DNA from: Synechococcaceae cyanobacterium
Lineage (GTDB): Bacteria > Cyanobacteriota > Cyanobacteriia > PCC-6307 > Cyanobiaceae
Assembly (NCBI GenBank): GCA_947378425.1
Contig: CANCJV010000031.1
Coordinates: forward strand, 1-51,003
DNA: 51,003 nucleotides
Direction: 5' to 3'
The position numbers and the translations under genes are program-made. The notes beneath the pieces are model-generated. The model saw nothing but the letters and a program-made list of their open reading frames with translations. It did not search any database and was not told where the DNA came from. Below are positions 1 to 9,258 of this stretch, piece by piece; the first letter of the stretch is position 1, and the number at the start of each line of letters is the position of its first letter.

Positions 1-330
1 CCCCTCTCGGGGATCTCGCGGCGCGTCGCCTCCCGGCGACTTGTGAAACCTACAACACCGGCGGCTTGCGCCTCCTTCGTCGTAGATCGCCTCTTGGGTG
101 CGGCTTCAGCCGCTCCGTTTGAGACTTGGTGAACCTAGCAGCTCACCCGTTCCATCCCTTCCTCGTGACTTCCAGTGCGAGGCGTTGCAGCTCTCGCTCC
201 TTCAGTCCCGAAGGCGGGACGGCTGCTCGGTTTCCCGCGCAGTCCAAAAGATTACCACCCTTTGGGCCCGTGTGCCTGCAAACCGGACGCTCACCGTTAC
301 CTGCCGGGGCAATCTCAGCCCTTGAGTTGT
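1..330 (-). ncRNA. possible structured RNA, continuing off the left edge
   Basis: No protein is recognisable here. Read on the minus strand the segment forms a string of short perfect hairpins: 1-12 (4-bp stem, loop GAGA), 25-40 (GTCGCC stem, loop GGGA), 63-72 (GGC/GCC, loop GCAA), 100-113 (GCGGC stem, loop TGAA), 177-197 (GCGAG/CTCGC) and 205-220 (GTCCCG/CGGGAC). Three loops are GNRA tetraloops on that strand only, which favours a minus-strand RNA. The right boundary is a guess. Candidates are a mobile-element RNA (such as a TnpB/IscB guide RNA), an intron fragment or an unknown family; I could not match RNase P RNA, tmRNA or rRNA. Confidence 0.3.
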
Positions 331-814
331 CTGAGGAGCACGATCACAGCCTGGCGATGTGGTTAAAAGGTCTGTGGCAGCTTGATTCCTGAGTCTGGAG
401 ACGCCTGGGAGCGTCAAGCTGATCGCGATCGAAAATCCCAGACCAGCACCCAGCCCCACAGGTGCGTCAATGCGGACAGAGAGGCGATCAAGCCTGGATA
501 GCTGCCGTCCTAGACCAGAGCCAGAGGCCATGACCACCCGCCCTCTGAACGCGTCGACCAGCTCATGGCAGCCGCTGCAGCCAGCTCCCAGCCCGGTGGG
601 AATGGGAACAAAAGTTCGCAATGGCGAAACCCGGTATCAAGCACGCCCCACAGGCATCACCAGAACGTTCGGCTCCCTGGGGCTCAGCGTGTACCGCTGA
701 AGGGCCTATGCCTTGCTTCCTGATCGGCCTGGCATCGGGGGGCCGCTGCGGGTCTGGACGCATGTCCCCCCACAGCCTGGCCTGGACAGCGCTTCTACGA
801 CCTCTGCATCGCCA
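331..814. other. gene-poor stretch downstream of petD
   Basis: Open frames exist on both strands but none has a recognisable domain, sensible start or coding-like character. I see no tRNA or repeat. It separates the possible structured RNA from the petD terminator. Confidence 0.5.
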
Positions 815-842
815 ATAAAAAAGCCGCGGACTGAGCCGCGGC
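815..842 (-). terminator. intrinsic terminator of petB-petD
   Basis: On the minus strand a perfect 7-bp GC stem (CCGCGGC... at 823-829 with 836-842, six-base loop) is followed by a run of six T (817-822 on the plus strand as A). It lies about 40 bases after the petD stop codon and is the natural end of the petBD transcript. Confidence 0.85.
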
Positions 843-884
843 CGGAGAATCGAGGACGAACCTGTTCAGACTTGTGAACTCAGC

Positions 885-1367
885 TCAGAACAGGCCCAGG
901 GTGAGGGACTTGTCGATCGGCAGAGCCGCACCGATGCCCAGGTAGATGGTGAAGAAGGTGCCGAACAGGAAGGCAGCCATGGCTACCGGCCGACGGAACG
1001 GATTCTGGAACTTGTTGAAGCTCTCGATGAAGGGAATCAGCATGAGCCCCAGAGGGATCATCGTCTGCAGGGCGATGCCCAGAAGCTTGTTGGGAACGAC
1101 CCGCAGGATCTGGAAGACCGGATAGAGGTACCACTCGGGAAGGATCTCCAGGGGCGTGGCGAAGGGGTCGGCCTTGTCGAGCAACATGGCCGGATCAAGG
1201 ACCGCGAGGCCGACTATGCAGGCAAACGTTCCCATGATGACCACAGGGAAGATGTAGAGCAGGTCGTTGGGCCAGGCCGGCTCGCCGTAGTAGTTGTGAC
1301 CCATGCCCTTGGCCAGTTTGGCCCGCAGCTTGGGATCGGTGAGATCAGGCTTCTTGAGGATGTGCAT
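885..1367 (-). CDS. petD: cytochrome b6-f complex subunit IV
   Basis: Subunit IV (17 kDa) of the thylakoid cytochrome b6-f complex. With cytochrome b6 it forms the quinol-oxidising membrane core that passes electrons from plastoquinol to plastocyanin or cytochrome c6 and pumps protons. The 160-residue length is that of the family. The start [12 protein letters not shown], the PEWY loop of the Qo site ([14 protein letters not shown], about residues 75-88) and three hydrophobic segments are all visible. It lies 43 bases after petB on the same strand and is followed by a strong terminator, so the two are very likely cotranscribed. Confidence 0.98.
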   Translation of the reverse strand: MHILKKPDLTDPKLRAKLAKGMGHNYYGEPAWPNDLLYIFPVVIMGTFACIVGLAVLDPAMLLDKADPFATPLEILPEWYLYPVFQILRVVPNKLLGIALQTMIPLGLMLIPFIESFNKFQNPFRRPVAMAAFLFGTFFTIYLGIGAALPIDKSLTLGLF

Positions 1368-1410
1368 GGTTCGGAGCTCGTGGGGGGCAGCGTAGGCGGA
1401 CTGACAGCGA

Positions 1411-2091
1411 TCAGAGGGGACCGGAGATGCCCTGCTTACGAATCATCAGGAAGTGGATCAGCATGAACACAGCCAGCAGCCAGGGCAGGACGAAGGTGTG
1501 AAGGCTGTAGAAACGGGTGAGGGTGGACTGACCGACGCTCTCACCACCCCGCAGCAGCTCGACCATGAAGTCCCCGATCACCGGAACGGCTGCCGGCACT
1601 CCACTGACGATCTTCACAGCCCAATAGCCAACCTGGTCCCAGGGAAGGGAGTAGCCGGTGACGCCGAAGGAGACCGTGATGACGGCCATGGTGACGCCGG
1701 TGACCCAGGTGAGCTCGCGGGGGCGCTTGAAGCCGCCGGTGAGATACACGCGGAACACGTGAAGGATGAGCATCAGCACCATCATTGAGGCGCTCCAGCG
1801 ATGCACTGAGCGGATCAGCCAACCGAAGCTGACATCCGTCATCAGGTACTCAACCGAGGTGTAGGCCTCCACCACCGTCGGCTTGTAGTAGAAGGTCATC
1901 GCAAAGCCAGTGGCGAACTGGATCAGGAAGCAGACCAGGGTGATGCCGCCGAGGCAATAAAAGATGTTGACGTGCGGGGGCACGTACTTGGCCGAGACGT
2001 CATCGACGATGGCCTGGATCTCCAGGCGTTCGTCAAACCAGTTGAAAACCGGGTTTTTGGCGTCGGGCGCGGCAGGAGACGAGTTCGCCAT
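1411..2091 (-). CDS. petB: cytochrome b6
   Basis: Cytochrome b6, the haem-carrying subunit of the cytochrome b6-f complex. The protein starts [19 protein letters not shown] and shows the family hallmarks: haem-ligand histidines in the [11 protein letters not shown] and [11 protein letters not shown] segments and again near [10 protein letters not shown] and [10 protein letters not shown], plus four transmembrane helices. It has 226 residues, slightly longer than usual because of the N-terminal extension. The frame stays open further upstream, but the ATG at 2091 gives the conserved N-terminus and leaves 51 bases to the divergent ctpA start. It precedes petD. Confidence 0.97.
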   Translation of the reverse strand: MANSSPAAPDAKNPVFNWFDERLEIQAIVDDVSAKYVPPHVNIFYCLGGITLVCFLIQFATGFAMTFYYKPTVVEAYTSVEYLMTDVSFGWLIRSVHRWSASMMVLMLILHVFRVYLTGGFKRPRELTWVTGVTMAVITVSFGVTGYSLPWDQVGYWAVKIVSGVPAAVPVIGDFMVELLRGGESVGQSTLTRFYSLHTFVLPWLLAVFMLIHFLMIRKQGISGPL

Positions 2092-2142
2092 GCAGCCTTG
2101 GGACTTGGGTTGCGAGAGTCTACCGATCGTCCTGACCCCCCT

Positions 2143-3459
2143 GTGAGCGAACCAGTCACGCCTCCGAGCCCTGCTCAACCCTTTGCAACAGGGGCTCGCC
2201 GCCGTCTGGGAGGCCTGTTCAGCCTGCTGACCGTGATCGGACTGCTGTTGCCCGTCGCGGCAGGCCCCGCGCTGATGGCCCCGCGGCCGGTCCTGGCCCT
2301 CAGTGATGTTCAGGAGTTGGTGGTGGACGCCTGGCGGCTGGTCAACCAGAGCTACGTGGACCCCTCGCGCCTGGAGGCGGTGCAATGGAGGAAGCTGCGC
2401 CAGAAGGCTCTCGAGAAGTCGATCGTCAGCTCCTCCCAGGCCTACGAAGCGATCGAGGCGATGCTGGAGCCGATCGGAGACCCCTACACCCGGCTGCTGA
2501 GGCCCGCCGACTTCGGCAGCCTGGAATCCAACACGCGCGGCACGGTCTCTGGCGTGGGACTGCAGCTGGGCCTGCGGACCAGCGACCAGGCCATCGTGGT
2601 GATCGCCCCACTGGCTGACTCACCGGCGGCCGAGGCCGGCATCGCCTCCGGCAGTGAGCTGGTGAGCGTCAACGGCAGCAACAGCAAGGAGCTGGGCCTG
2701 GAGGCCACCGCGTCCGCCCTGCGCGGAGAGGCCGGCAGCGAGGTGATCGTGACCCTGATCGCCCCGGGCCAGGTGCGCCCGAAGGAGACCGTGCTGAAAC
2801 GGCGGCAGGTGGATCTGCAGCCGGTGCGCGCCAGCCAGGTGATCCGCGAGGGCCACCGGCTCGGGGTGCTGCGCATCACCCAGTTCAGTGAGCCGGTCCC
2901 CGTCCAGGTGCGGGATGCCCTGCTGGCCTTCAGCCAGGCTGGCCCTGGCCAGATGCCGATCGACGGCCTGCTGCTCGATCTGCGCAACAATTCCGGCGGC
3001 CTGGTGCAGGCAGGTCTGGCCGTGGCCAACAGCCTGCTGGACGCGCAAGCGATCGTGGAAACCCAGGATCGCGGCGGCCTCAGCGATCGCCAGGTGGCCG
3101 GAGCTGGCAGCCTCTACGCCGGACCAATGCTGAGCCTGGTGAATGGCGGCACGGCCAGCGCCAGCGAAATCCTGGCCGGTGCCCTGCAGGACAGCGGCCG
3201 CTCTCCCCTGGCCGGCAGCCGCACCTATGGCAAAGGTCTGATCCAGACCCTGATCCCCCTCGGCGACGGCAGCGGCCTGGCGGTGACCGTGGCCCGCTAC
3301 CTCACGCCAAGTGGACGCGACATTCAGAACCTGGGCATCGAACCGGACCTGCAGCTGCCGGAACCGGAGCCCCTCAACCCCGGCGGCGATGACGACACCT
3401 GGCTGGAACAGGCCGAAACCCTGCTGGTGAAGGCCATCGAGGCGGCAGCGACACCATGA
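2143..3459 (+). CDS. ctpA: carboxyl-terminal processing protease (CtpA family)
   Basis: S41 serine protease of the type that trims C-terminal extensions, such as that of the D1 photosystem II protein precursor, on the lumenal side. From the chosen GTG ([10 protein letters not shown]) the 438-residue protein has an N-terminal hydrophobic signal segment (about 25-55), a central PDZ domain (about 130-215) and the catalytic domain. The Ser of NGGTASASE and the Lys of RTYGKGLIQ form the expected Ser/Lys dyad. The frame is open upstream into petB antisense; GTG at 2143 is the only sensible start before the signal. Three paralogues exist in cyanobacteria, so the letter A rests on context beside petB. 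The stop overlaps the next start (ATGA). Confidence 0.9.
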   Translation: MSEPVTPPSPAQPFATGARRRLGGLFSLLTVIGLLLPVAAGPALMAPRPVLALSDVQELVVDAWRLVNQSYVDPSRLEAVQWRKLRQKALEKSIVSSSQAYEAIEAMLEPIGDPYTRLLRPADFGSLESNTRGTVSGVGLQLGLRTSDQAIVVIAPLADSPAAEAGIASGSELVSVNGSNSKELGLEATASALRGEAGSEVIVTLIAPGQVRPKETVLKRRQVDLQPVRASQVIREGHRLGVLRITQFSEPVPVQVRDALLAFSQAGPGQMPIDGLLLDLRNNSGGLVQAGLAVANSLLDAQAIVETQDRGGLSDRQVAGAGSLYAGPMLSLVNGGTASASEILAGALQDSGRSPLAGSRTYGKGLIQTLIPLGDGSGLAVTVARYLTPSGRDIQNLGIEPDLQLPEPEPLNPGGDDDTWLEQAETLLVKAIEAAATP

Positions 3460-4700
3460 GTCAACGCACTTATCACGATCCTCTGCACGGGGCGATCAGC
3501 CTCGATCACGCCGAACCGGCCGAAGCCCTGGCCATCGACCTGATCGACACCGCCCCGTTCCAGCGGCTACGGCGGATCCGCCAGCTCGGCACCGCCTACC
3601 TCACCTTCCAGGGGGCCGAATCCAGCCGTTTCACCCATTCTCTGGGGGTGCTGCACCTGGCCCGGCTGGCCCTCGACCATCTGCTGCGCCTGGAGCCGAC
3701 CCTGGTGGAGCACCGCAACGCCCTCTATGCGGCCGCCCTGCTCCATGACGTCGGCCACGCTCCCTTCAGCCATTCCGGTGAGGAGATGTTCGGCCTGCGC
3801 CACGAGACCTGGTCAGGGCGACTGATCCGGGAGCATCCGGCCCTGCGCGATCGACTCGAGGCCGAACGCCCCGGCCTGGCCCATGAGGTGGCCGATCTGC
3901 TCGAACATGGCCGCCACCCTTGCGGCGCCATCAAGGCGCTGGTGAGCAGCCAGCTGGACTGCGATCGCCTCGACTACCTGCTGCGGGACAGCCTCAGCAC
4001 CGGCACCAGCTACGGCCAGCTGGATCTCGAGCGGATCCTGGCCAGCCTCACCCTCGCCCCGGACGGCAACCTGGCGGTGCACCCCAAGGGACTCCTGGCC
4101 GTGGAGCACTACCTGGTGGTGCGTCAACTGATGTACCGCACCGTGTACAACCACCGGCTCAACGTGGTCAGCACCTGGCTGCTGATGCGTGCCGTCGCCG
4201 TGGCCAGGCGGCTGGGAGCGGCCCTGGTCTGGGCCGATGGACCGATGGGCCGCTGGCTCTGGCAGGCGTCGTCGCTGACGATCGAGGATTTTCTGGCCAA
4301 CGACGACATCCGCACCGGCTACCACCTGGCCCGCTGGCGCGAGGAGGGGCCCGCCGAACTGGCCGATCCCTGCCGCCGCCTGCTGGATCGCCAGCTGCTG
4401 CGCGCCACCGATGTCAGTGATCGCCCCAGCGGCGAACAGCTGGAGCTGCTGGCCGTGGCCCGGCAACTCGCATCGGCCGCAGGACTGGAGCCGGAGGGAT
4501 GCTGCGGGCTGCAGCAGCGATCCAGCCGGGGATACAACGTCTACAAAGGGGGCCTGCGGCTCTGGGATGGCCGGCGACTGGAGGCCCTGGAGCAGCGCTC
4601 CGCCCTGGTGAACACCCTGGCCCAGACCCAGCAGAGTGCCTGGCTGATTCACCCGCTTGAAGTCAGTCAGGCCCTGGCACAGAGACTGCTGCTGGATTGA
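3456..4700 (+). CDS. HD-domain metal-dependent phosphohydrolase
   Basis: Member of the HD superfamily related to dGTP triphosphohydrolases. The N-terminal region carries the metal-binding series: FTHSLGVLHLA (first His), LLHDVGHAPFSHSGE (the HD pair plus following His) and SQLDCDRLDYLLRDS (the final Asp). At 414 residues the length fits this family. The true substrate (dNTP or another phosphoester) cannot be read from sequence. It starts by a 4-base overlap with ctpA and its last codons overlap the start of minC, so it sits in the middle of an apparent ctpA-HD-minC operon. Confidence 0.9.
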   Translation: MSQRTYHDPLHGAISLDHAEPAEALAIDLIDTAPFQRLRRIRQLGTAYLTFQGAESSRFTHSLGVLHLARLALDHLLRLEPTLVEHRNALYAAALLHDVGHAPFSHSGEEMFGLRHETWSGRLIREHPALRDRLEAERPGLAHEVADLLEHGRHPCGAIKALVSSQLDCDRLDYLLRDSLSTGTSYGQLDLERILASLTLAPDGNLAVHPKGLLAVEHYLVVRQLMYRTVYNHRLNVVSTWLLMRAVAVARRLGAALVWADGPMGRWLWQASSLTIEDFLANDDIRTGYHLARWREEGPAELADPCRRLLDRQLLRATDVSDRPSGEQLELLAVARQLASAAGLEPEGCCGLQQRSSRGYNVYKGGLRLWDGRRLEALEQRSALVNTLAQTQQSAWLIHPLEVSQALAQRLLLD

Positions 4701-5440
4701 CCGGAAGACGGCCGCTTCGGGGCCGCCTAGGTTTCGCTCGACCGCGCCTTGCGTTGATGGCCGCCGTACTGATCCCGGCATTGGCCCCGCAGCAGTGCCA
4801 CGAGCTCAGGCTGCCCAGCGGGGCAGGCGTGGCCAGCGCCCGGGAGGAGGTGGCCTACGCCCTCGGGGACAAGAAGCTTCAGGGCTCCCTGCTGCTCGAC
4901 AGCGGCGACTGGTTGTTGCGCCTGCCGGAGTTGCGTGACCTGCGGCAACTGCTGCTGCGCCACCAGCTGCAACTGGTTCGCGTGCGCGCCCAGCGACCCG
5001 AAACCCTGGTGGCCGCCGCCGCCCTCGGTCTGGAGACCGAAGCGGCGCCGCCAGCGGCGCAGGCCTCCGAGCCGGGCGACGCCAGCGCCCCGGACGATGG
5101 CCTGACGATCCACCGGGGCACCCTGCGCTCCGGCGACCATCTGCAGAGTCAGGGCTCGGTGCTGCTATTGGGGGATGTGAACCCGGGAGCCAGGATCAGC
5201 GCCGCTGGCCATGTTCTGGTGTGGGGACGATTGCGGGGCGTGGCCCATGCGGGCGTGCGAGGCGATCGCAGCGCCCGGATCGTGGCCCTGCACCTGCGGC
5301 CACTGCAACTGCGGATCGCCGATGCGGTGGCCCGGGGGCCGGCCGACCCGCCGGCGGATGGCCAGGCCGAAGCCGCCCACCTGGTGGATGGCGAGATCCG
5401 CATCGATCCAGCCCCACCCAGCTGGCCCGTGGGTGAGTGA
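4697..5440 (+). CDS. minC: septum site-determining protein MinC
   Basis: MinC blocks FtsZ ring assembly away from mid-cell when held at the membrane by MinD. The C-terminal beta-helix domain is clear: RSGDHLQSQGSVLLLGDVNP and GARISAAGHVLVWGRLRGVAHAG (about residues 140-185) are classic MinC_C motifs. The N-terminal domain is divergent, as usual in picocyanobacteria, and joined by an Ala/Pro/Glu-rich linker. Start ATG 4697 overlaps the upstream gene by 4 bases; an internal ATG (LALMAAVLIP, about residue 21) is possible. minD does not follow directly: a minus-strand operon of about 2.3 kb separates it. Confidence 0.93.
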   Translation: MTGRRPLRGRLGFARPRLALMAAVLIPALAPQQCHELRLPSGAGVASAREEVAYALGDKKLQGSLLLDSGDWLLRLPELRDLRQLLLRHQLQLVRVRAQRPETLVAAAALGLETEAAPPAAQASEPGDASAPDDGLTIHRGTLRSGDHLQSQGSVLLLGDVNPGARISAAGHVLVWGRLRGVAHAGVRGDRSARIVALHLRPLQLRIADAVARGPADPPADGQAEAAHLVDGEIRIDPAPPSWPVGE

Positions 5441-5527
5441 AGCCCGGGCTTCCCTGGGACCTGTCGAGGTGCCCGGCGGCCTGCCGGAGGAGCCACCGAA
5501 CTGGAGCCAACCGGCCACGGCCAGGAC

Positions 5528-6217
5528 TCAGCGGTTGATCACCCCCAGGCCCCCCAGGACACCGGCGCAAGCCATGAACCACAGCGGTGAGATGCGGGTG
5601 CGCAGCATCAGCACACAGACCACCAGCGACACCACGACGCCGGCGGCATTGGTATCCGCCGTATGCAGGATCTTGATGCCGACCTCAAACAGGATGCCCA
5701 GCGTGATCGGGCCGAGGCCGCGCTCAAAGGCGATGCGCCAGGGGGAGGTCTTGAGCCGATTCCAGCTGAGGCAGGCCGCCACCATCACCAGCGTCGAGGG
5801 CAGCAGGATCGCCAGCTCGGCGCCATAGCCACTGAGCAGGGCCCACCAGGGACCCTCCGGCCAGGCGGCCCCCAGCCCCAGAAGGCCGACCAGCATCGAA
5901 CTGGGCCCTGGTGCCGCTTCGGCCAGGGCATAGAGATCGGCGAACTGGGAGGGACTGAGCCAGCAGAACTGATGGACGCTGATGTGCTGGTATTCGCTCA
6001 GCAGGGTGTTGCCGCCGCCGAGGGAGAACAGGGACAGACCCAGGAAGGTGCCGAGCACCTGCAGCAGATGGCCCAGATCCGTGAGCGAGGTGGGCGTGCA
6101 CTGGACAGAAGCGGAGGCGCCGGCGGTCGCGGCAGCTGAGGCGGTGACCGCGGCTAACGCCGTGGTCGTGGCAGTGGCTGTGGCCATGGCCGTGGTCAGA
6201 AGCGACGTCATACTCAT
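5528..6217 (-). CDS. chrA: chromate transporter, second CHR half
   Basis: One half of a two-gene CHR-family anion transporter, a group named for chromate efflux. The motif FSLGGGNTLLSEYQ, the following LSPSQFADLYALAEAAPGPSS and several hydrophobic helices are typical. The 229-residue protein has an odd N-terminus: about 30 residues almost only Ala, Thr, Ser and Met before the domain begins near SLTDLGHLLQVLG, so the real start could be internal. It overlaps the first half by 4 bases (ATGA), which implies coupled translation and a heterodimeric carrier. The native substrate may be another oxyanion. Confidence 0.88.
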   Translation of the reverse strand: MSMTSLLTTAMATATATTTALAAVTASAAATAGASASVQCTPTSLTDLGHLLQVLGTFLGLSLFSLGGGNTLLSEYQHISVHQFCWLSPSQFADLYALAEAAPGPSSMLVGLLGLGAAWPEGPWWALLSGYGAELAILLPSTLVMVAACLSWNRLKTSPWRIAFERGLGPITLGILFEVGIKILHTADTNAAGVVVSLVVCVLMLRTRISPLWFMACAGVLGGLGVINR

Positions 6218-6774
6218 GGCTGACCCTGGGAGCTGGACGACCGCGGCCAGTACCAGGCCATCGCCAGGGGCCCGGCGATCAGCACCACAGGCACGAGCCG
6301 GACATGGAAGAACTCCATCGCCACGAAGGTGGTGGCAGCCAACACCAGGGCCACCGGATCCTTCCAGTACTGATCAAGAATCTTGAATCCCATCGACAGG
6401 GCCATGCCGGCGGCGGCGGCCACGACCCCGGCCAGCACCCGATCCACCGCCGGCAAAGTGTGGAACGAGAAGTAGGCCACACCAAACAGCATCAGCAGGG
6501 TGAAGGGCACCAGCAACATCCCCGCCATGGCCACCATGGCGCCGCTGAGGCCATGGAAGGCGGTGCCGATGTAGACGGCCATGTTGATCTGATTCGGCCC
6601 GGGGAACAGGCGCGCCACCGTCAAGCCCGTGAGGAACTCCTCGTTGCTGAGCCAGCCCCGTTGCTCGACCACAATCCTCTGGCTCCAGGCCGAGAGGCCA
6701 CCGCCGAAGGCCGAAAGAGCCACCTGGAGCATGCCGATGAACAGGTCCCGATGACTGGGGGGCTGCTCATTCAT
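6214..6774 (-). CDS. chrA: chromate transporter, first CHR half
   Basis: Partner half of the CHR transporter. From ATG 6774 (MNEQPPSHRDLFIGMLQ) the protein has 186 residues with the family pattern FGGGLSAWSQRIVVEQRGWL followed by LTVARLFPGPNQINMAVYIG (about residues 25-70) and four to five hydrophobic segments. The frame continues upstream inside the PLD-like gene, but the ATG that overlaps the end of that gene by 8 bases is the natural start. Together with its downstream partner it forms the usual split CHR pair in inverted topology. Confidence 0.9.
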   Translation of the reverse strand: MNEQPPSHRDLFIGMLQVALSAFGGGLSAWSQRIVVEQRGWLSNEEFLTGLTVARLFPGPNQINMAVYIGTAFHGLSGAMVAMAGMLLVPFTLLMLFGVAYFSFHTLPAVDRVLAGVVAAAAGMALSMGFKILDQYWKDPVALVLAATTFVAMEFFHVRLVPVVLIAGPLAMAWYWPRSSSSQGQP

Positions 6775-7765
6775 GCACGAAGTGGGGATCGGGGGGCAGT
6801 TCACCGGCTTCGTGCACGCTCGGATCGAGAGGGTCGGGGGCGTTGTACTTTTTGGCCTCATTCCAGTCGGCCTCGAACACCAGCTTGAGGCGCTCCACCA
6901 CCTCGGGGGCATCGCTTTCGATGCCCAGTTCGCGCCGCAGATCAAAGGCGCTGCGATCGATGTTCATCGAACCGGTCTGGGCATAAAGGCCATCGACCAG
7001 AATCAATTTGGCATGCAGCTTGAGATGCTTCTGGCGGCGCAGCTTGACGCCGAAGCGCTGCATGATCCGCAGCGACGAGAAGGTGTCATAAATGTCCCAG
7101 TCGCTGATGCCGTGCTTGCCGCCGCAGAGCACCCGTACCTTGACGCCCCGATCACGGGCGCAGACGATCCGCTCGAGGATCACCGCATCGACGAACTTGG
7201 GGTGCTGAATCCAGAGGGTGCTGGTGGCAGCGTCGATGATGCGGGCCATCTGGCCGCGACTGTGGGCACTGCTCCAGACCAGGCCGACATCGAGGGCGGG
7301 GGTGAAGAAACTGCGATTCCAGTCCGCCTCGAAGCCGGCGATCACCTGGGCCACCACGACGGGATTCTGGCTGACGATGCCGTAATCGCGGGTTTCGGTG
7401 AAGTACTTGTCCGAGAGGTTGAAGGTGGCAATCAGGACCGACTGCTGGTCGATCACCATCGACTTCTCATGGGTGACCGGGAAGGCCTCGGAGGTCCAGG
7501 CGGTCTCGATGCCTGCGGCCTGCAGCCGGGCGAAGGCCTCATCATTCCAGCGATCGCCGCCGGAGGTGTGGGGGTTGAGCATCACCCGCACCTGCACCCC
7601 CCGCTCGCGGGCCCGCTGCAGGGCCTGTTCAATCGCTTCGGACTGCAGCTTGAACTGCTTGAGCAACAGTTGCTCGCGGGCCGCATCGATCAGCTCCACC
7701 ACGGAGCGACAGCCATCGTCGGGCATGACCACCAGACGCTGATGGAGATGGAGAAAATCAGCCAT
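6767..7765 (-). CDS. phospholipase D-like protein
   Basis: PLD-superfamily protein with two catalytic HxKxxxxD motifs: HEKSMVID (near residue 98) followed by an Asn-containing TFNLSDKYF, and HAKLILVDG followed by TGSMNIDRS near residue 250. Both motifs are complete, so the enzyme is probably active as a phosphodiesterase or transphosphatidylase (cardiolipin synthase-like), but it lacks an obvious membrane anchor or signal. I chose the ATG at 7765 (MADFLHLHQ); a TTG at 7822 would add 19 residues. It is the first gene of the PLD-chrA-chrA operon, divergent from minD across about 120 bases. Confidence 0.85.
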   Translation of the reverse strand: MADFLHLHQRLVVMPDDGCRSVVELIDAAREQLLLKQFKLQSEAIEQALQRARERGVQVRVMLNPHTSGGDRWNDEAFARLQAAGIETAWTSEAFPVTHEKSMVIDQQSVLIATFNLSDKYFTETRDYGIVSQNPVVVAQVIAGFEADWNRSFFTPALDVGLVWSSAHSRGQMARIIDAATSTLWIQHPKFVDAVILERIVCARDRGVKVRVLCGGKHGISDWDIYDTFSSLRIMQRFGVKLRRQKHLKLHAKLILVDGLYAQTGSMNIDRSAFDLRRELGIESDAPEVVERLKLVFEADWNEAKKYNAPDPLDPSVHEAGELPPDPHFVHE

Positions 7766-7888
7766 CACGGGGGTCAGGACAGGAGCTTGTTTTAGGAGAG
7801 TGGGCTCGGGCCTGTCGAGCAAGCCAGCATGAGCTCAGCGAACCTGGCTGCGCGACAGACCGCGCCGGCTTAGCCTGCGCCGACGTCA

Positions 7889-8722
7889 ATGGATGCCGTG
7901 ACGACAGCTTCCGCCCGCATCATCCTGATCTGTTCCGGCAAGGGGGGTGTGGGCAAGACCACCCTCACCGCCAACCTGGGGGTTGCCCTGGCCCGGCTCG
8001 GCAAAACCGTGGCCGTGCTGGACGCTGACTTCGGTCTGCGCAACCTGGACCTGCTCCTGGGTCTGGAAAACCGCATCATCTACACCGCCCAGGAGGTGCT
8101 CGCCGCAACCTGCCGGCTCGACCAGGCGCTGGTGAAGCACAAGCAGCAGCCCAACCTCGCCCTGCTGCCGGCGGGCAATCCCCGCATGCTCGAGTGGCTG
8201 ACACCCGAGGACATGCAGACCATCGCCGGCCTGCTGGCCGAGCGCTCCGACTACGTGCTGATCGACGCCCCCGCCGGCATCGAACAGGGCTTCAAGAATG
8301 CGGCGGCCGCCGCCAGGGAGGCCATCGTGATCACAACCCCGGAGGTCTCGGCGGTGCGCGATGCCGACCGGGTGATCGGACTGCTGGCCACCATGGACGT
8401 CAAGCCGGTGCAGCTGGTGCTCAACCGGGTGCGGCCCAAGATGATGGCCAACCAGGAGATGCTCGCCGTCGACGACGTCACCGACATCCTGGCCCTGCCG
8501 CTGCTCGGGCTGGTGCAGGAGGACGAACGCGTGATCGTCTCCACCAACCGGGGCGAACCGCTCACCCTGGAGGACAACCCCTCTCCCGCCGGCCAGGCCT
8601 ATCTGAACATCGCCCGCCGTCTCTGCGGCGAGGACCTCCCGCTGATCGATCCCTCCAAGCAACGCCACGGCCTGCGGGCCCGGCTGATCAACAAGCTCAG
8701 GAAAACCACGGGACTCTTCTGA
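7889..8722 (+). CDS. minD: septum site-determining ATPase MinD
   Basis: Membrane-associated ATPase that recruits MinC and oscillates with MinE to place the division site. The deviant Walker A motif GKGGVGKTT is at residues 17-25, followed by [11 protein letters not shown] and the [11 protein letters not shown] switch region. The C-terminal end ([15 protein letters not shown]) is a short amphipathic helix of the membrane-targeting type. The 277-residue length is normal. minE begins 5 bases after the stop. The gene probably uses its own promoter in the 7766-7888 gap because its usual upstream partner minC is 2.4 kb away. Confidence 0.97.
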   Translation: MDAVTTASARIILICSGKGGVGKTTLTANLGVALARLGKTVAVLDADFGLRNLDLLLGLENRIIYTAQEVLAATCRLDQALVKHKQQPNLALLPAGNPRMLEWLTPEDMQTIAGLLAERSDYVLIDAPAGIEQGFKNAAAAAREAIVITTPEVSAVRDADRVIGLLATMDVKPVQLVLNRVRPKMMANQEMLAVDDVTDILALPLLGLVQEDERVIVSTNRGEPLTLEDNPSPAGQAYLNIARRLCGEDLPLIDPSKQRHGLRARLINKLRKTTGLF

Positions 8723-8727
8723 CGGCC

Positions 8728-9150
8728 ATGACCGTGCTCGATTTCATCAATCGCCTGCTGGGACGCGAGAAGCCCAGCGGCACCATGGCCCGGCAACGGC
8801 TGCAGCTGGTGCTGGCCCACGACCGCAGCGACCTCAACCCCGAGCTGCTGGAGCAGATGCGCCGCGAAATTCTCGAAGTGGTGCAGCGCTACGTGGAGAT
8901 CGACATCGAGAGCTGCGATGTGAGCCTGGAAACCGAAGACCGGGTCACGGCCCTGCTGGCCAACCTGCCGATCAAGCGCACCCGCGAGTTCCCGCTGCCG
9001 ATCGGCCGTGACACGCCGGGCGAGCCCGATGGCGCAGCCAGGACAACCTCAGCCAGCCTCGACGACTCCAACGCGAACCCACAGGCCGCTGCAAGGCAGG
9101 AGCCCAGCGGCGCCGAGCGGGGCGAAACACCTGCGGCCAGCCAGCCCTGA
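8728..9150 (+). CDS. minE: cell division topological specificity factor MinE
   Basis: MinE displaces MinC from MinD and drives the Min oscillation. The N-terminal part is canonical: [12 protein letters not shown] (membrane/MinD-binding helix), then [13 protein letters not shown] and the dimerisation domain ending near LPIKR (about residue 82). Beyond it the protein continues for some 55 residues of Ser/Ala/Asn/Glu-rich sequence, so it is 140 residues instead of the usual 85-100. The long frame is open upstream through minD in another phase; ATG 8728 is the start that gives the conserved helix and a 5-base gap to minD. Confidence 0.95.
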   Translation: MTVLDFINRLLGREKPSGTMARQRLQLVLAHDRSDLNPELLEQMRREILEVVQRYVEIDIESCDVSLETEDRVTALLANLPIKRTREFPLPIGRDTPGEPDGAARTTSASLDDSNANPQAAARQEPSGAERGETPAASQP

Positions 9151-9258
9151 ACCCCGCCATCGCCCCCTGATCGAGTGGCTGTGACAATCCAAAGCCCTGG
9201 TCAGCGGCAGCCGCTGCAGCCTGCATGGACCGGCCCTGGGAAGACTGAAACCAGATCC

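Noticed and set aside
1-420. RNase P RNA, tmRNA or rRNA at the left edge.
   Set aside because: None of their conserved sequence elements could be found on either strand.
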